From contig NZ_JACIET010000002.1 of the NCBI RefSeq assembly GCF_014197015.1, positions 1,488,001-1,552,000 on the forward strand: 64,000 nt of DNA, read 5' to 3'. The notes under the pieces were generated by a model. The model was not told the DNA's origin and searched no databases. It worked only from the letters and a program-made list of their open reading frames with translations. This document shows positions 40,000 to 49,004 of this stretch, one piece after another. Origin of the DNA: Niveibacterium umoris. GTDB lineage: Bacteria; Pseudomonadota; Gammaproteobacteria; Burkholderiales; Rhodocyclaceae. The translations under genes and the position numbers were made by a program. Every line of letters starts with the position of its first letter. The first letter of the stretch is position 1.

Positions 40000-40645
40000 G
40001 GTCTGTGCCTGCGACGCGCCGCAGACCCGCGGGATCGAGGATCTCGACCTGCTCGCGCGCAAGCCGCACCAGGCCTTCATCGGCGAAGCCCTTGAGCAGG
40101 CGGCTGACGATTTCGCGCACGCTGCCCAGTTCGTCGGCCAGTTGCTGGTGGGTGGTGTGGATCTGGCGGCCGCGTCCCAGCAAATGCGCGGCGAGGCGAG
40201 CGTCGAGGCGGCGGAATGCGACCTCCTCGATCAGCGCCATCAGCTCCCCGATACGTTCGGAGAACAGCGCAAAGATGAAAGCGCGAAACGGCGGCTCTGC
40301 CAGCAGGGCGTCGAAGTCGGCCTGCGGCAACAGCAGCAGCGTGGTGTCGCGTTCGGCGACGCCGCTCGCGTTGTAGTCGGTGTGTCCGAGCAGGCATCCG
40401 GTCGACACGATGCAGGTCTCTCCCGCCAGGACGCGGTACAGCGGCAGCTCACGCCCTTGCGGCGAACGCTTGATGACGCGGATCGCTCCGTCCAGCACAA
40501 ACGGAAACCCCTGGCACTGCTGGCGTTCGTCGAAAACCTGCGTGCCGGCCGCAACGCAGATCGGCTGACTCGCGTGTAACAGACGCGCGCGGGCGGCGGG
40601 GGGGAGGGCGTCGAGGGCCGGGTAGGCCGCGAGCGCGTCGTTCAT
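39992..40645 (-). CDS. Crp/Fnr-family transcription regulator
   Basis: 217 residues. The N-terminal cyclic-nucleotide-binding-type beta-roll (about 20-125, with QCQGFPFVLDGAIRV and RVLAGETCIVS) is followed by a dimerisation helix and a C-terminal winged HTH (about 165-200: THQQLADELGSVREIVSRLLKGF). The recognition helix resembles FNR-type factors (S/V-x-R-E-I-V-S-R). Cys residues in ICVAAG, QCQG, TCIV and GCLL are present but do not match the FNR cluster spacing. It is downstream of xthA with 2 bp between genes, and upstream of DUF2892. The signal it senses is unknown. Confidence 0.83.
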   Translation of the reverse strand: MNDALAAYPALDALPPAARARLLHASQPICVAAGTQVFDERQQCQGFPFVLDGAIRVIKRSPQGRELPLYRVLAGETCIVSTGCLLGHTDYNASGVAERDTTLLLLPQADFDALLAEPPFRAFIFALFSERIGELMALIEEVAFRRLDARLAAHLLGRGRQIHTTHQQLADELGSVREIVSRLLKGFADEGLVRLAREQVEILDPAGLRRVAGTDPV

Positions 40646-40647
40646 GT

Positions 40648-41406
40648 TCAGCCGAAGACGGCGATGACCGGCGCGTGATCGCTCGGCCGTTCGAGACTGC
40701 GGGTGCTCTTGTCCACCTCGCAGGCGCTCAGGGTTTCGATCAGCGGGGCGGTGATCAGGATGTGATCGATGCGCAGGCCGAAGTTACGGCGGAAGGCGTT
40801 CATCCGGTAGTCCCACCACGAAAAACTGCGCTCGGGGTGCTCGAAGCGGCGGTAGGCATCGGTCAGACCGAGCCCGGTGAGCGCGGCGAAGGCGGCGCGT
40901 TCCGGCGCCGAGACGTGGATTTCGTCCTTCCAGTCCGGGTGTGCGTCGCGATCCTCCGGCGCGATGTTGAAGTCGCCGGTCAGTACGAGTTTCGGGTGCA
41001 GCGCGATCTCGGCGCGCAGCCACTGGGTGAGGGCGGTCAGCCACTCAAGCTTGTACGCGAACTTTTCCGAGCCGACCGCCTGGCCGTTCGGAAAATAGGC
41101 GCCGACAACGCGTACGCCTTCGATCGTCGCCGCGATGACCCGCGCCTGCGGATCGGCAAAGCCGGGAATGTTGCGCTGCACTGCTCCAAGCGACGTGCGC
41201 GACAGAATCGCCACGCCGTTGTAGGTCTTCTGCCCGAGGGTTTCCAGGTGGTAGCCCGCCGCTTCGATCTCGGCGCGCGGTACGGCGGCGTCTTCGCACT
41301 TGAGTTCCTGCAGGCACACGACGTCCGGCTGCTCACGTGCGAGCCAGTCGAGCAGGTGCGGCAGGCGGACCTTGAGCGAATTGACGTTCCAGGTGGCGAG
41401 CTTCAA
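40648..41406 (-). CDS. xthA: Exodeoxyribonuclease III / AP endonuclease XthA
   Basis: 252 residues with all catalytic elements of the ExoIII family: ATWNVNSLKVRL, CLQELKCED (metal Glu), GAYFPNGQ, TGDFNIAPEDRD, DAYR, WWDYR, RIDHILI and SDHAPV. It repairs abasic sites and acts 3' to 5' on duplex DNA. It is the first gene of a pair with the Crp/Fnr regulator (2 bp apart), and a minus-strand terminator separates it from the glutaredoxin gene upstream. Confidence 0.93.
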   Translation of the reverse strand: MKLATWNVNSLKVRLPHLLDWLAREQPDVVCLQELKCEDAAVPRAEIEAAGYHLETLGQKTYNGVAILSRTSLGAVQRNIPGFADPQARVIAATIEGVRVVGAYFPNGQAVGSEKFAYKLEWLTALTQWLRAEIALHPKLVLTGDFNIAPEDRDAHPDWKDEIHVSAPERAAFAALTGLGLTDAYRRFEHPERSFSWWDYRMNAFRRNFGLRIDHILITAPLIETLSACEVDKSTRSLERPSDHAPVIAVFG

Positions 41407-41426
41407 GGCGGTCCCCCGAAAGTAAA

Positions 41427-41454
41427 AGACCCGCCGATTCTAACCGGCGGGTCT
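41427..41454 (-). terminator. Terminator of the prlC-glutaredoxin operon (minus strand)
   Basis: AGACCCGCCG (41427-41436), loop of 8 nt, CGGCGGGTCT (41445-41454). Read on the minus strand it ends in a T-rich run (TTTTACTTT). It lies after the glutaredoxin stop and before the xthA start. Confidence 0.82.
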
Positions 41455-41473
41455 CGTGGATCGGGAAGCTCGT

Positions 41474-41971
41474 TCAGCGTTTGGCCGGGTAGCCAGCGCT
41501 CGTCAGTTCCGAAGCCCATTCCGACTCGAGATAGCCATTGATCGGCTTGCTGCCGATCAGCAGGGCCGGAACGCCGACCTCTTCAGGCTTTGCTTTGCCC
41601 AAGACTTTCGCGGCCGCAGCGGCTTCGTCCTGGTTGGTCAGTTTGACTTCCGTGAAGGGAATGCCGCGCCCTTGCAGGTACTGACGTGCGGGCGCGCATC
41701 CGTCGCAATTTTCCGCAGTGGTATAGAGCTTGACCGGCGAACGCTCCACCGCCTGCCGCATGGCGGGTGACATCTTGTCCGAGGATGCGGGCGCGATGCC
41801 GCGCATCATCCGTTCCTCGACCTTCTTGGCGTCTGGCGGGGGCGGCATGTCGGAGTAATGGACGCGCCCGCTGGAATCGACCCATTTGAAGACGGCCTCG
41901 GCATGTGCAGCCGGTGCGGCGCCTGCCAAGGCAGTCGCAATTATGGCGATCAGGGTAAATTTGGTGTTCAT
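41474..41971 (-). CDS. DUF4124-glutaredoxin fusion protein, exported
   Basis: 165 residues. Signal peptide (about 1-24, AAPAAHAEA), a DUF4124 domain (FKWVDSSGRVHYSDMPPPPDA, about 26-50) and a glutaredoxin-like domain (about 78-160) with the CxxC of ENCDGCAPARQYL and cis-Pro in VGVPALLI. It should work in the periplasm as a thiol-disulfide or glutathione-linked reductase. Its ATG overlaps the prlC stop by four bases, so the two are translationally coupled. Periplasmic glutaredoxins are uncommon, hence moderate certainty about role. Confidence 0.83.
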   Translation of the reverse strand: MNTKFTLIAIIATALAGAAPAAHAEAVFKWVDSSGRVHYSDMPPPPDAKKVEERMMRGIAPASSDKMSPAMRQAVERSPVKLYTTAENCDGCAPARQYLQGRGIPFTEVKLTNQDEAAAAAKVLGKAKPEEVGVPALLIGSKPINGYLESEWASELTSAGYPAKR

Positions 41972-44022
41972 GCCGGAATCATACCGTGGTGACGCAGCAG
42001 TGCGTCAGGTTTTGGTGCGCGTCCGCGGAACGCGGTGAAGGACTCCAGCGCAGGCCGCGAACCGCCGACGCCGAGGACTTCCTGCATGAAGCGCTCGCCG
42101 GTGGCGCGGTCGAGCACGCTGCCGGATTTTTCTGCCGCTTCCTCGAACGCCGAGTAGGCGTCGGCCGACAGCACTTCCGCCCAGTGGTAGCTGAAGTAGC
42201 CCGCCGAATACCCGCCCGCGAAGATGTGGCTGAAAGCGTTCGGGAAGCGTTGCCAGGCCGGCGGATGAATCACCGCCACTTCGTCGCGCACCTTGCGCAG
42301 CAAGCTCATGACGTCGTCCGATGCGGGGTTGAATTCACTGTGCAGGCGCATGTCGAACAACGCGAATTCGACCTGGCGCAGCATCGCCAGCCCGGCGTGG
42401 AAGTTCTTCGCAGCCAGCATGCGATCGAACAGCGCACGCGGGATCGGCTCGCCGGTTTCTGCGTGGGCCGTCATGCCGGACAGCACTTCCCATTCCCAGC
42501 AGAAATTCTCCATGAACTGGCTCGGCAATTCGACGGCGTCCCACTCGACCCCGTTGATGCCTGATACGCCGGGTTCGGCAACGCGGGTCAGCAGGTGGTG
42601 CAAACCGTGTCCGGCCTCATGGAACAGCGTGATGACCTGGTCGAAGCTGTACAGCGCCGGCTTGCCGGCGGCCGGTGGCGAGGCGTTGCAGACCAGGTAG
42701 GCGATCGGTGTTTCGCGCGTGCCGGCCTTCTCGCGCAGGGACCGCGCCTCGTCCATCCACGCGCCGCCGCGCTTGGTGTCGCGGGCGTACGGGTCGAGGT
42801 AGAAGTGGCCGATCGCGATGCCGTCACGCTCCAGCGTGAAGTAGCGGACGTCAGGGTGCCACAGCGGTGCGGTATCGGGGCGGATCGTCACGCCGTACAG
42901 GCGGCCGACCACGCCGAACAGGCCTTCGAGGACCTTGTGTTCGGGGAAATATTGCCGCAGGGCCTCTTCCGAGAAGTCGTAACGCGCCTGCCGCAGCTTT
43001 TCAGCCGCATAGCCGATGTCCCACGGTTGCAGTTCGGGGATGCCCAGATCAGTGGCTGCAAAGGCGCGCAGCTCGGCGAGGTCGCGTTCGGCCGACGGGC
43101 GCGCGCGGCGCGCCAGATCGAGCAGGAACTCGACCACTTCCTGCGGTGAACCGGCCATCTTCGGTACCAGCGATACGCTTGCATGGTTCGGATAGCCGAG
43201 CAGCCGCGCGGCCTCTTCGCGCAGGGTCAGGATGCGGGCGATCAGCGGCCCGTTGTCCCATTCCGGATGGCCGATCTCCGCGGAGAACTCGGAGGCGCGG
43301 ATTGCATTGGCGCGCCACACCCGCTCGCGCAAGGCGCGATCTTCGGCCTGACGCAGCACCGCCATGACGCACGGGCCCTGCAGGGTCAGCCGGTAACCGG
43401 CGACACCCGCCTTTTCGGCTACCGCGCGTGCGTTTTCGATCGTATCGGCCGGCAGGCCGGCGAGCGTAGCGGCGTCGGTGAAGTCCTCGTGCCAAGCATT
43501 GGTGGCGTCGAGCAGGTTTTCGGAGAATTTCGCGGAAAGCCCGGCCAGCTCTTCCTGGATGGCCTGGAAGCGCGGCTTGTCGGCGTCCGGCAACTCAGCG
43601 CCGGAGAGCCGGAAGTCGCGCACGGCGTCTTCCACCACCTTGCGCCGCGCGCGCGGCCAGCTGGCGAAATCCGGCTGCGCGGCAAGTGCCTTGTAGCGCG
43701 CGAACAGCGCCGCATTCTGGCCAATCTCGGCGAAGAAGCGGGTGACTTCCGGCAGCGCTGCGTTGTAGGCCTCGCGCCAGGGCGGCAAATCGAGCACGGA
43801 ATGCAGATGGCGCACGACGCCCCAGGCGCGGCTCAGGCGGTCGGTCATGTCGGCGAGCGGCACGACGAAACTGTCCCAGCTTGGCGCTTGCGTTTCGCCT
43901 GCATGGGACTGCACCAGCGCGCGTGCTTCTTCGAGCAGTGAAGAAATTGCCGGAACGACGTCTTCCGGGGTGACAATATCGAAGCGGGGGGCGCCGGAGA
44001 ATTCGAGCAATGGATTGGTCAT
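41968..44022 (-). CDS. prlC: Oligopeptidase A (M3 metallopeptidase PrlC)
   Basis: 684 residues of the M3 family. The zinc motif HEAGH at 468-472 lies in LFHEAGHGLHHLL, followed by the third-ligand segment NGVEWDAVELPSQFMENFCWE. KRGGAWMD, WHPDVRYF and FANAF-type C-terminal (YFSYHWAEVLSADAYSAF) segments are canonical. It degrades cleaved signal peptides and small peptides in the cytosol. It is the first gene of an operon with the DUF4124-glutaredoxin gene. Confidence 0.94.
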   Translation of the reverse strand: MTNPLLEFSGAPRFDIVTPEDVVPAISSLLEEARALVQSHAGETQAPSWDSFVVPLADMTDRLSRAWGVVRHLHSVLDLPPWREAYNAALPEVTRFFAEIGQNAALFARYKALAAQPDFASWPRARRKVVEDAVRDFRLSGAELPDADKPRFQAIQEELAGLSAKFSENLLDATNAWHEDFTDAATLAGLPADTIENARAVAEKAGVAGYRLTLQGPCVMAVLRQAEDRALRERVWRANAIRASEFSAEIGHPEWDNGPLIARILTLREEAARLLGYPNHASVSLVPKMAGSPQEVVEFLLDLARRARPSAERDLAELRAFAATDLGIPELQPWDIGYAAEKLRQARYDFSEEALRQYFPEHKVLEGLFGVVGRLYGVTIRPDTAPLWHPDVRYFTLERDGIAIGHFYLDPYARDTKRGGAWMDEARSLREKAGTRETPIAYLVCNASPPAAGKPALYSFDQVITLFHEAGHGLHHLLTRVAEPGVSGINGVEWDAVELPSQFMENFCWEWEVLSGMTAHAETGEPIPRALFDRMLAAKNFHAGLAMLRQVEFALFDMRLHSEFNPASDDVMSLLRKVRDEVAVIHPPAWQRFPNAFSHIFAGGYSAGYFSYHWAEVLSADAYSAFEEAAEKSGSVLDRATGERFMQEVLGVGGSRPALESFTAFRGRAPKPDALLRHHGMIPA

Positions 44023-44149
44023 GTCGAAAATCCAAAAGTTGTGACGCTATTGTGCCGAAAACACTGCAAGAGAAGTGCTGCCACCCGCCGGGCGCGCGGT
44101 GCGGTGGCGCCTGAATGCCTGTCTGAACCGTTCTTGGAGGTTGATCTTG

Positions 44150-45007
44150 ATGGAAAACGCCCAGTCGCAGCGCCAGAAGCTCGGAGCCGAGATCGAGCGC
44201 GAACTCGCCGACGGCAACCTGAGTTTCCCGACCTTTCTGGAGGTTTCTCACAAGATCAAGAAGGTGCTTGAGCGGGAAGACGCCGGGCTCGACACATTGG
44301 TTCCCCTGATCCAGCTCGAACCGGTGCTGTCGGCGCGCGTGGTCGGGCTGGCGAACTCCGTGCTGTATGGCGGTTCGGGTTCAACAGTGAAGGACGTCAA
44401 GAACGCGGTCATGCGGATCGGGCTGGCGGCGGTGCGCACGCTGGCCCTGGTCGTCGCGACCTCGCAGCTCGCGCAGGGCGAACGCCTCGGCGCAGCGCGG
44501 CGTTACGCGACACTGCTGTGGGATCACAGCATGGACGTCGCCGGCTGGTCCTACGCGATCAGCGCCACCTTTCGCACCGTGAAGCCGGACGAAGCTCTGC
44601 TGGCCGGCATGCTGCATGACATCGGGCAGTTCTACCTGCTCGGCAAGGCGGCCGATTACCCGGAGTTGCTGGACTCCGAACACGAACTGTCGGACCTTCT
44701 CCTGTGCTGGCACAAGCCGGTGGGCGAGGCGGTGCTGACCGCACTGGGCATGAGCCCCGAACTGTCCGAAGCGGTGAATGACCGCGAGCTCTACGGATCG
44801 ATGTGGCCACCGGCAAACTTGCCGGACATCCTGATGGTCGCCAACCTGCTTGCCGACACGCCCAACCCGCTGACGCTGATGAGCGATGGCGCGCGCGAGA
44901 GCATGCGAAAGCTCGTCGCCCACGGCATTCCGGACGATGTGCTCGACCAGTTGCATCTGGATGCCGCCGAAGAGCGGCGCAGGGCGCTGACCGCGCTGGC
45001 TGGCTGA
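44150..45007 (+). CDS. HDOD-domain signalling protein (second of three)
   Basis: 285 residues from ATG 44150, which has TGGAGG (44135-44140) 9 nt upstream. HDOD features: PTFLEVSHKIKKVLEREDAGLDTLVPLIQLEPVLSARVVGLANSVLYGG, VKNAVMRIGLAAVRTLALVV, and a degenerate HD-like LAGMLHDIGQFYLL; here the HD pair is retained, unlike the 38.8-kb copy. It is divergent from prlC and ended by a strong terminator. Its partner is unknown. Confidence 0.85.
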   Translation: MENAQSQRQKLGAEIERELADGNLSFPTFLEVSHKIKKVLEREDAGLDTLVPLIQLEPVLSARVVGLANSVLYGGSGSTVKDVKNAVMRIGLAAVRTLALVVATSQLAQGERLGAARRYATLLWDHSMDVAGWSYAISATFRTVKPDEALLAGMLHDIGQFYLLGKAADYPELLDSEHELSDLLLCWHKPVGEAVLTALGMSPELSEAVNDRELYGSMWPPANLPDILMVANLLADTPNPLTLMSDGARESMRKLVAHGIPDDVLDQLHLDAAEERRRALTALAG

Positions 45008-45030
45008 AGCCGGATTCGACGGACAAATGA

Positions 45031-45057
45031 AAACGCCCGCGCGATGCGGGCGTTTTT
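45031..45057. terminator. Bidirectional terminator between the HDOD gene and purC
   Basis: AAACGCCCGC (45031-45040), loop GCGAT, GCGGGCGTTT (45046-45055) then TT. The A-rich left flank allows it to end purC (-) as well. Confidence 0.88.
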
Positions 45058-45078
45058 CCTCGCCTTGCGGGCGCGGTT

Positions 45079-45972
45079 TCAGCCCAGCGTCTGGCCGGTG
45101 AGGCGTTCGTAGGCCTCAACATACTTGGCGCCGGTGCGCTCGGCCACCTCGGCCGGCAGCTTCGGGCCGGGTGCCTGCTTGTTCCAGTCCAGCGTTTCCA
45201 GGTAATCGCGCACGTACTGTTTGTCGAAAGACGGTGGCGAGATGCCTTCGCGGTAGCTGTCGGCAGGCCAGAAGCGCGAAGAGTCGGGCGTCAGCGCCTC
45301 GTCGATGATATGCAGCGTGCCGGCGGCGTCGAGGCCGAATTCGAACTTGGTGTCGGCGATGATGATGCCGCGGCTGGCGGCGTAATCACGCGCTTCGGAA
45401 TACAGGCGAATCGCGGTGTCGCGCACCTTCGCGGCGAGTTCGGCGCCGAGCAGTCTCTCGCACTCGGCGAAGTCGATGTTCTCGTCGTGGGTGCCGAGTT
45501 CCGCCTTGGTGGACGGCGTGAAGATCGGCGCGGGCAGTTTCGCCGCCTGCTGCAGCCCGGCCGGCAACTGGATGCCGCACACCGCGCCGGTGGCGAGGTA
45601 GTCCTTCCAGCCACCGCCGATGATGTAGCCGCGCACCACCGCCTCGACCGGCAGCGGCTTGAGGCGCTTGACCACCAGGGCGCGGCCGACGACCTGATCG
45701 CGTTCTTCGGCGGTCACCACGTCTTCCGGCGCGATGCCGGTGAGCTGGTTCGGCACCACATGTGCCAGCTTGCCGAACCAGAAGTTCGCCAGCGCCGTCA
45801 GCACCTCGCCCTTGCGCGGGATCGGATCGGGCAGCACGACATCGAAGGCCGACAGCCGGTCGGTGGTGACGATCAACAGCTTGTCGTCGCTCACCGCATA
45901 AATGTCGCGGACCTTGCCGCGGCCAAGCAGTGGCAGGCTGCGGATGTTGGATTCGAAAAGGGGCTGGGTCAT
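45079..45972 (-). CDS. purC: Phosphoribosylaminoimidazole-succinocarboxamide synthase PurC
   Basis: 297 residues from ATG 45972. [11 protein letters not shown] is the ATP-binding opening, and [29 protein letters not shown] and [14 protein letters not shown] follow in order. It makes SAICAR from CAIR and aspartate in purine synthesis. The length is that of the longer, Ade1-like class rather than E. coli PurC (237). An open GTG at 45996 is rejected as start because a -10 box TATAAT lies directly before it (45999-46004), which would put the transcript start inside it. Confidence 0.94.
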   Translation of the reverse strand: MTQPLFESNIRSLPLLGRGKVRDIYAVSDDKLLIVTTDRLSAFDVVLPDPIPRKGEVLTALANFWFGKLAHVVPNQLTGIAPEDVVTAEERDQVVGRALVVKRLKPLPVEAVVRGYIIGGGWKDYLATGAVCGIQLPAGLQQAAKLPAPIFTPSTKAELGTHDENIDFAECERLLGAELAAKVRDTAIRLYSEARDYAASRGIIIADTKFEFGLDAAGTLHIIDEALTPDSSRFWPADSYREGISPPSFDKQYVRDYLETLDWNKQAPGPKLPAEVAERTGAKYVEAYERLTGQTLG

Positions 45973-45998
45973 GGCGACGGCGTCCGGCAAAAACACAA

Positions 45999-46004
45999 AT
46001 TATA
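45999..46004 (-). promoter_or_regulatory. Consensus -10 element of the purC promoter
   Basis: On the minus strand TATAAT reads from 46004 to 45999, 26 bp before the ATG. The matching -35 is weak (around 46022-46027 on the minus strand). The short leader implied is about 20 nt. Confidence 0.6.
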
Positions 46005-46160
46005 ACGGGCGGACCTGAACTCAAGCGGGTGCGCTGCGTCAAACCGCCCATTCCGCCGCAGATGACCCGCCCGCGCGGCGGCAGGGCAGCGCTAAAGTAG
46101 CGGCCCTGGCAAGCGATTGCGGATGTCCGCAGCCTTTCGTGACTTGATCAAGAGCGCCCG

Positions 46161-48938
46161 ATGAAATCTCCCGTTTCCCTCGCCCTGCTGCTGGCCTTTG
46201 CGCTGGCTTTGAGCCCGGCCCATGCGAAACCCGCCAAACCTGCCCGCCCGGCGGTGGTGCAGCAGGCACCTGCGGCCCCCGAACGTGGCCAGTCGATTGA
46301 AGGGGTCACCGAGTACCGCCTCGCCAACGGCTTGCGGGTGCTGCTGGCGGCCGACGCGAGCAAGCCGACCGCCACGCTCAACGTGACCTATCTCGTCGGC
46401 TCCCGATTCGAGAGCTACGGCGAAACCGGCATGGCGCACCTGCTCGAACACCTTGTCTTCAAGGGCACGCCGTCGCTGAAGGATGGCGCGCTGGTGGCCG
46501 GATTGAAATCGCGTGGCATGCAGTACAACGGCACCACCTCGGAAGACCGCACCAACTACTTCGAGACCTTCGCCGCCAACGACGACAACCTCGACTGGGC
46601 GCTCAAGATGGAGGCCGACCGCATGGTCAATTCCTTCATCGCCCGCAAGGATCTCGATACCGAGATGACGGTCGTGCGCAACGAGATGGAGTCGGGCGAA
46701 AACAACCCCGGCGGCATGCTCTTCCAGAAGATGCTGGCGACCGCCTACCAGTGGCACAACTACGGCAAGAGCACGATCGGCGCGCGTACCGATGTCGAGC
46801 TGGTCAACATCGAGCGTCTGCAGGCCTTCTACCGCAAGTATTACCAGCCGGATAACGCGGTGCTGGTGCTCACCGGCAAGTTCGACGAGGCGGCGGCGCT
46901 GGCGAAGATCAACCGCTACTTCGGTGCCATCCCGAAACCGAACCGGGTGCTCGAACCCACCTGGACGCGCGATCCGGTGCAGGACGGCGAGCGCCAGGTC
47001 ACGCTGTCGCGGGTCGGCGACTATCAGTTGATCGCCGCGGTGTATCACATCCCGAACGGCCCGCATCCGGACGTCGCGGCGCTCAAGGTGCTGGCCTCGG
47101 TGCTCGACGACGCGCCCTCGGGCCGCCTGCACAAGGCCCTGATCGAGACGCGCAAGGCCGCGCAGGTTGGCGCCGGCCCGTCGGCCAATGCCGAACCGGG
47201 CTACTTCAGCCTCTACGCGGTGGTCGACAAGAAGGGCGATCTGGACGAGGTGCGCAAGCTTCTGTTTGCGACGCTCGACGAGGTCAACGCCCGACCGGTC
47301 ACCGAAGAGGAACTCAAGCGCGCCAAGATCGGTTTCGCCAACAGCTACGAAAAGCTCCTCAACAACCCGGAACGCTTTGGCGTGGCGCTCTCGTCGGCGA
47401 TTGCGCAGGGCGACTGGCGACTGCTCTTTCTGCAGCGCGATCAGATCGAGGCCGTAACACTTGCCGATGTGCAGCGGGTTGCGGCCAATTACTTCAAGGC
47501 CTCGAACCGTACGGTCGGGATTTTCGTGCCGACCGAAAAGCCGGAACGGGTTGCGCTGCCCGAGGAAGCCAAACCGGCGGAACTCTTGAAGGGCTACACC
47601 GGCCGCAAGGCGGTCGAAGCCGGCGAAGCGTTCGACCCGAGCTACCAGAATGTCGAAGCCCGCACCCAGCGCGGCGCCCTGCCGAACGGCGCAAAGCTCG
47701 CGTTGCTGAGCAAAAAGACGCGCGGTAATACCGTGACCGGCAAGATGATGTTGCGTTTCGGCGATATCGATTCGCTCAGGGGGCTCGCCACCGTCTCGGA
47801 AGCGGCGAGCGCGATGCTGGTGCGCGGCGCCGGCGGCATGAGCCGCGAGCAGATCTCCGATCGCCTCGATGCGCTCAAGGCCACGCTCTCGATCGGGCGC
47901 GCCGGCAACGCCGTCAGCATCGGCTTCGAAGCACGCCGCGACACGCTCGGCGAATTCCTGCCGCTGCTCGCACAGATCCTCCGCAAGCCGGACTTCCCGG
48001 CGAGCGAGTTCGAGCAGATGCGCGCGCAATGGCTCACCAGCATCGAGAGCAGCCGCAGCGAACCGCAGGTGATCGCCTCGCGCGCGCTGGCGCGGCACGA
48101 CAACCCCTATCCCAAAGGCGACTGGCGCTATGCGTCGACCCTAGACGAGGATCTCGATGCGGTGCGCGCGCTCAAGCTCGACGCACTGCGCGACTTCCAT
48201 GCCGGCTTCGTCGGCGCGCAAGATGCCGAAATCGCGCTGGTCGGCGATTTCGATGCCGAAGCCACCCGCGCGCAGCTCGCACAGCTCTTCGGTGACTGGG
48301 TTGCGCCACGGCGATTCGCCCGCCTGCCGCAGCCCTATCGCAAGACCCAGGCGGTCGAACTGAGCTTCGAAACGCCCGACAAGGCCAACGCCATTTTCAT
48401 GGCCGGCCTCGCGCTGCCCTTGCGTGAGGATGATCCGCAGGCGCCCGCGCTGCTGCTGGGCAATCGCATCTTTGGCGGCGGTGCGCTGAAGAGCCGCCTT
48501 GGCGACCGCCTGCGCCAGAAGGAAGGCATCAGCTACGGTGCCGGAAGCTCGCTGAACCTGTCGTCGGAAGAGGCCAATTCATCATTCGGGCTGTATGCGA
48601 TCTATGCGCCGCAGAATCGCGCCAAGGTGAAGACGGCAGTCAAGGAAGAGCTTGAGCGCCTGCTCAAGGATGGCATTACTGCCGAAGAACTCGCCGACGC
48701 CAAGGCCGGCGCGTTGCAGGAAATCGCGATTGCACGCACCCGGGACGGCGCGCTGGCTTCCGAGTTCATCGGTCACCTCTACCTGGGCCGCACCCAGCAA
48801 TGGGAAGCCGATTTCGTGGCGCGCCTGAAGGCTGCCAGCGTGGATGATGTGAATGCCGCGATTCGCAAATTCGTCGCGCCCGAGGCGTTTGCCGCCGCCT
48901 ATGCCGGCGACTTCGCCAAGACGGCCGGCACGCGCTGA
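46161..48938 (+). CDS. Periplasmic M16-family zinc metalloprotease (pitrilysin type, two-lobed)
   Basis: 925 residues. A clear signal peptide (about 1-23, ALSPAHA) is followed by two M16 repeats. The active one has inverted zinc motif HLLEH at 93-97 (MAHLLEHLVFKGT) and the downstream NEME (174-177) that supplies the third ligand region. The second lobe (from about 490) lacks the motif, as normal. The C-terminal RLGDRLRQKEGISYGAGS is typical. It is exported, and probably degrades peptides in the periplasm or assembles with an outer-membrane target. It is monocistronic, divergent from purC. Confidence 0.88.
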   Translation: MKSPVSLALLLAFALALSPAHAKPAKPARPAVVQQAPAAPERGQSIEGVTEYRLANGLRVLLAADASKPTATLNVTYLVGSRFESYGETGMAHLLEHLVFKGTPSLKDGALVAGLKSRGMQYNGTTSEDRTNYFETFAANDDNLDWALKMEADRMVNSFIARKDLDTEMTVVRNEMESGENNPGGMLFQKMLATAYQWHNYGKSTIGARTDVELVNIERLQAFYRKYYQPDNAVLVLTGKFDEAAALAKINRYFGAIPKPNRVLEPTWTRDPVQDGERQVTLSRVGDYQLIAAVYHIPNGPHPDVAALKVLASVLDDAPSGRLHKALIETRKAAQVGAGPSANAEPGYFSLYAVVDKKGDLDEVRKLLFATLDEVNARPVTEEELKRAKIGFANSYEKLLNNPERFGVALSSAIAQGDWRLLFLQRDQIEAVTLADVQRVAANYFKASNRTVGIFVPTEKPERVALPEEAKPAELLKGYTGRKAVEAGEAFDPSYQNVEARTQRGALPNGAKLALLSKKTRGNTVTGKMMLRFGDIDSLRGLATVSEAASAMLVRGAGGMSREQISDRLDALKATLSIGRAGNAVSIGFEARRDTLGEFLPLLAQILRKPDFPASEFEQMRAQWLTSIESSRSEPQVIASRALARHDNPYPKGDWRYASTLDEDLDAVRALKLDALRDFHAGFVGAQDAEIALVGDFDAEATRAQLAQLFGDWVAPRRFARLPQPYRKTQAVELSFETPDKANAIFMAGLALPLREDDPQAPALLLGNRIFGGGALKSRLGDRLRQKEGISYGAGSSLNLSSEEANSSFGLYAIYAPQNRAKVKTAVKEELERLLKDGITAEELADAKAGALQEIAIARTRDGALASEFIGHLYLGRTQQWEADFVARLKAASVDDVNAAIRKFVAPEAFAAAYAGDFAKTAGTR

Positions 48939-48960
48939 GGTTTCGCAGCTACAACAACAG

Positions 48961-48985
48961 AACGGCCGCCCAGCGCGGCCGTTTT
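48961..48985 (+). terminator. Terminator after the M16 peptidase gene
   Basis: AACGGCCGC (48961-48969), loop CCAGC, GCGGCCGTT (48975-48983), then TTC. The left flank is only moderately A-rich, so strength on the minus strand is less certain. Confidence 0.82.
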
Positions 48986-49004
48986 CATTTCACTGACCGC
49001 TGCG

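Noticed and set aside
46092-48098. 668-residue minus-strand open frame opposite the M16 peptidase gene
   Set aside because: Composition typical of an antisense shadow; the plus strand has a signal peptide and an intact zinc motif.
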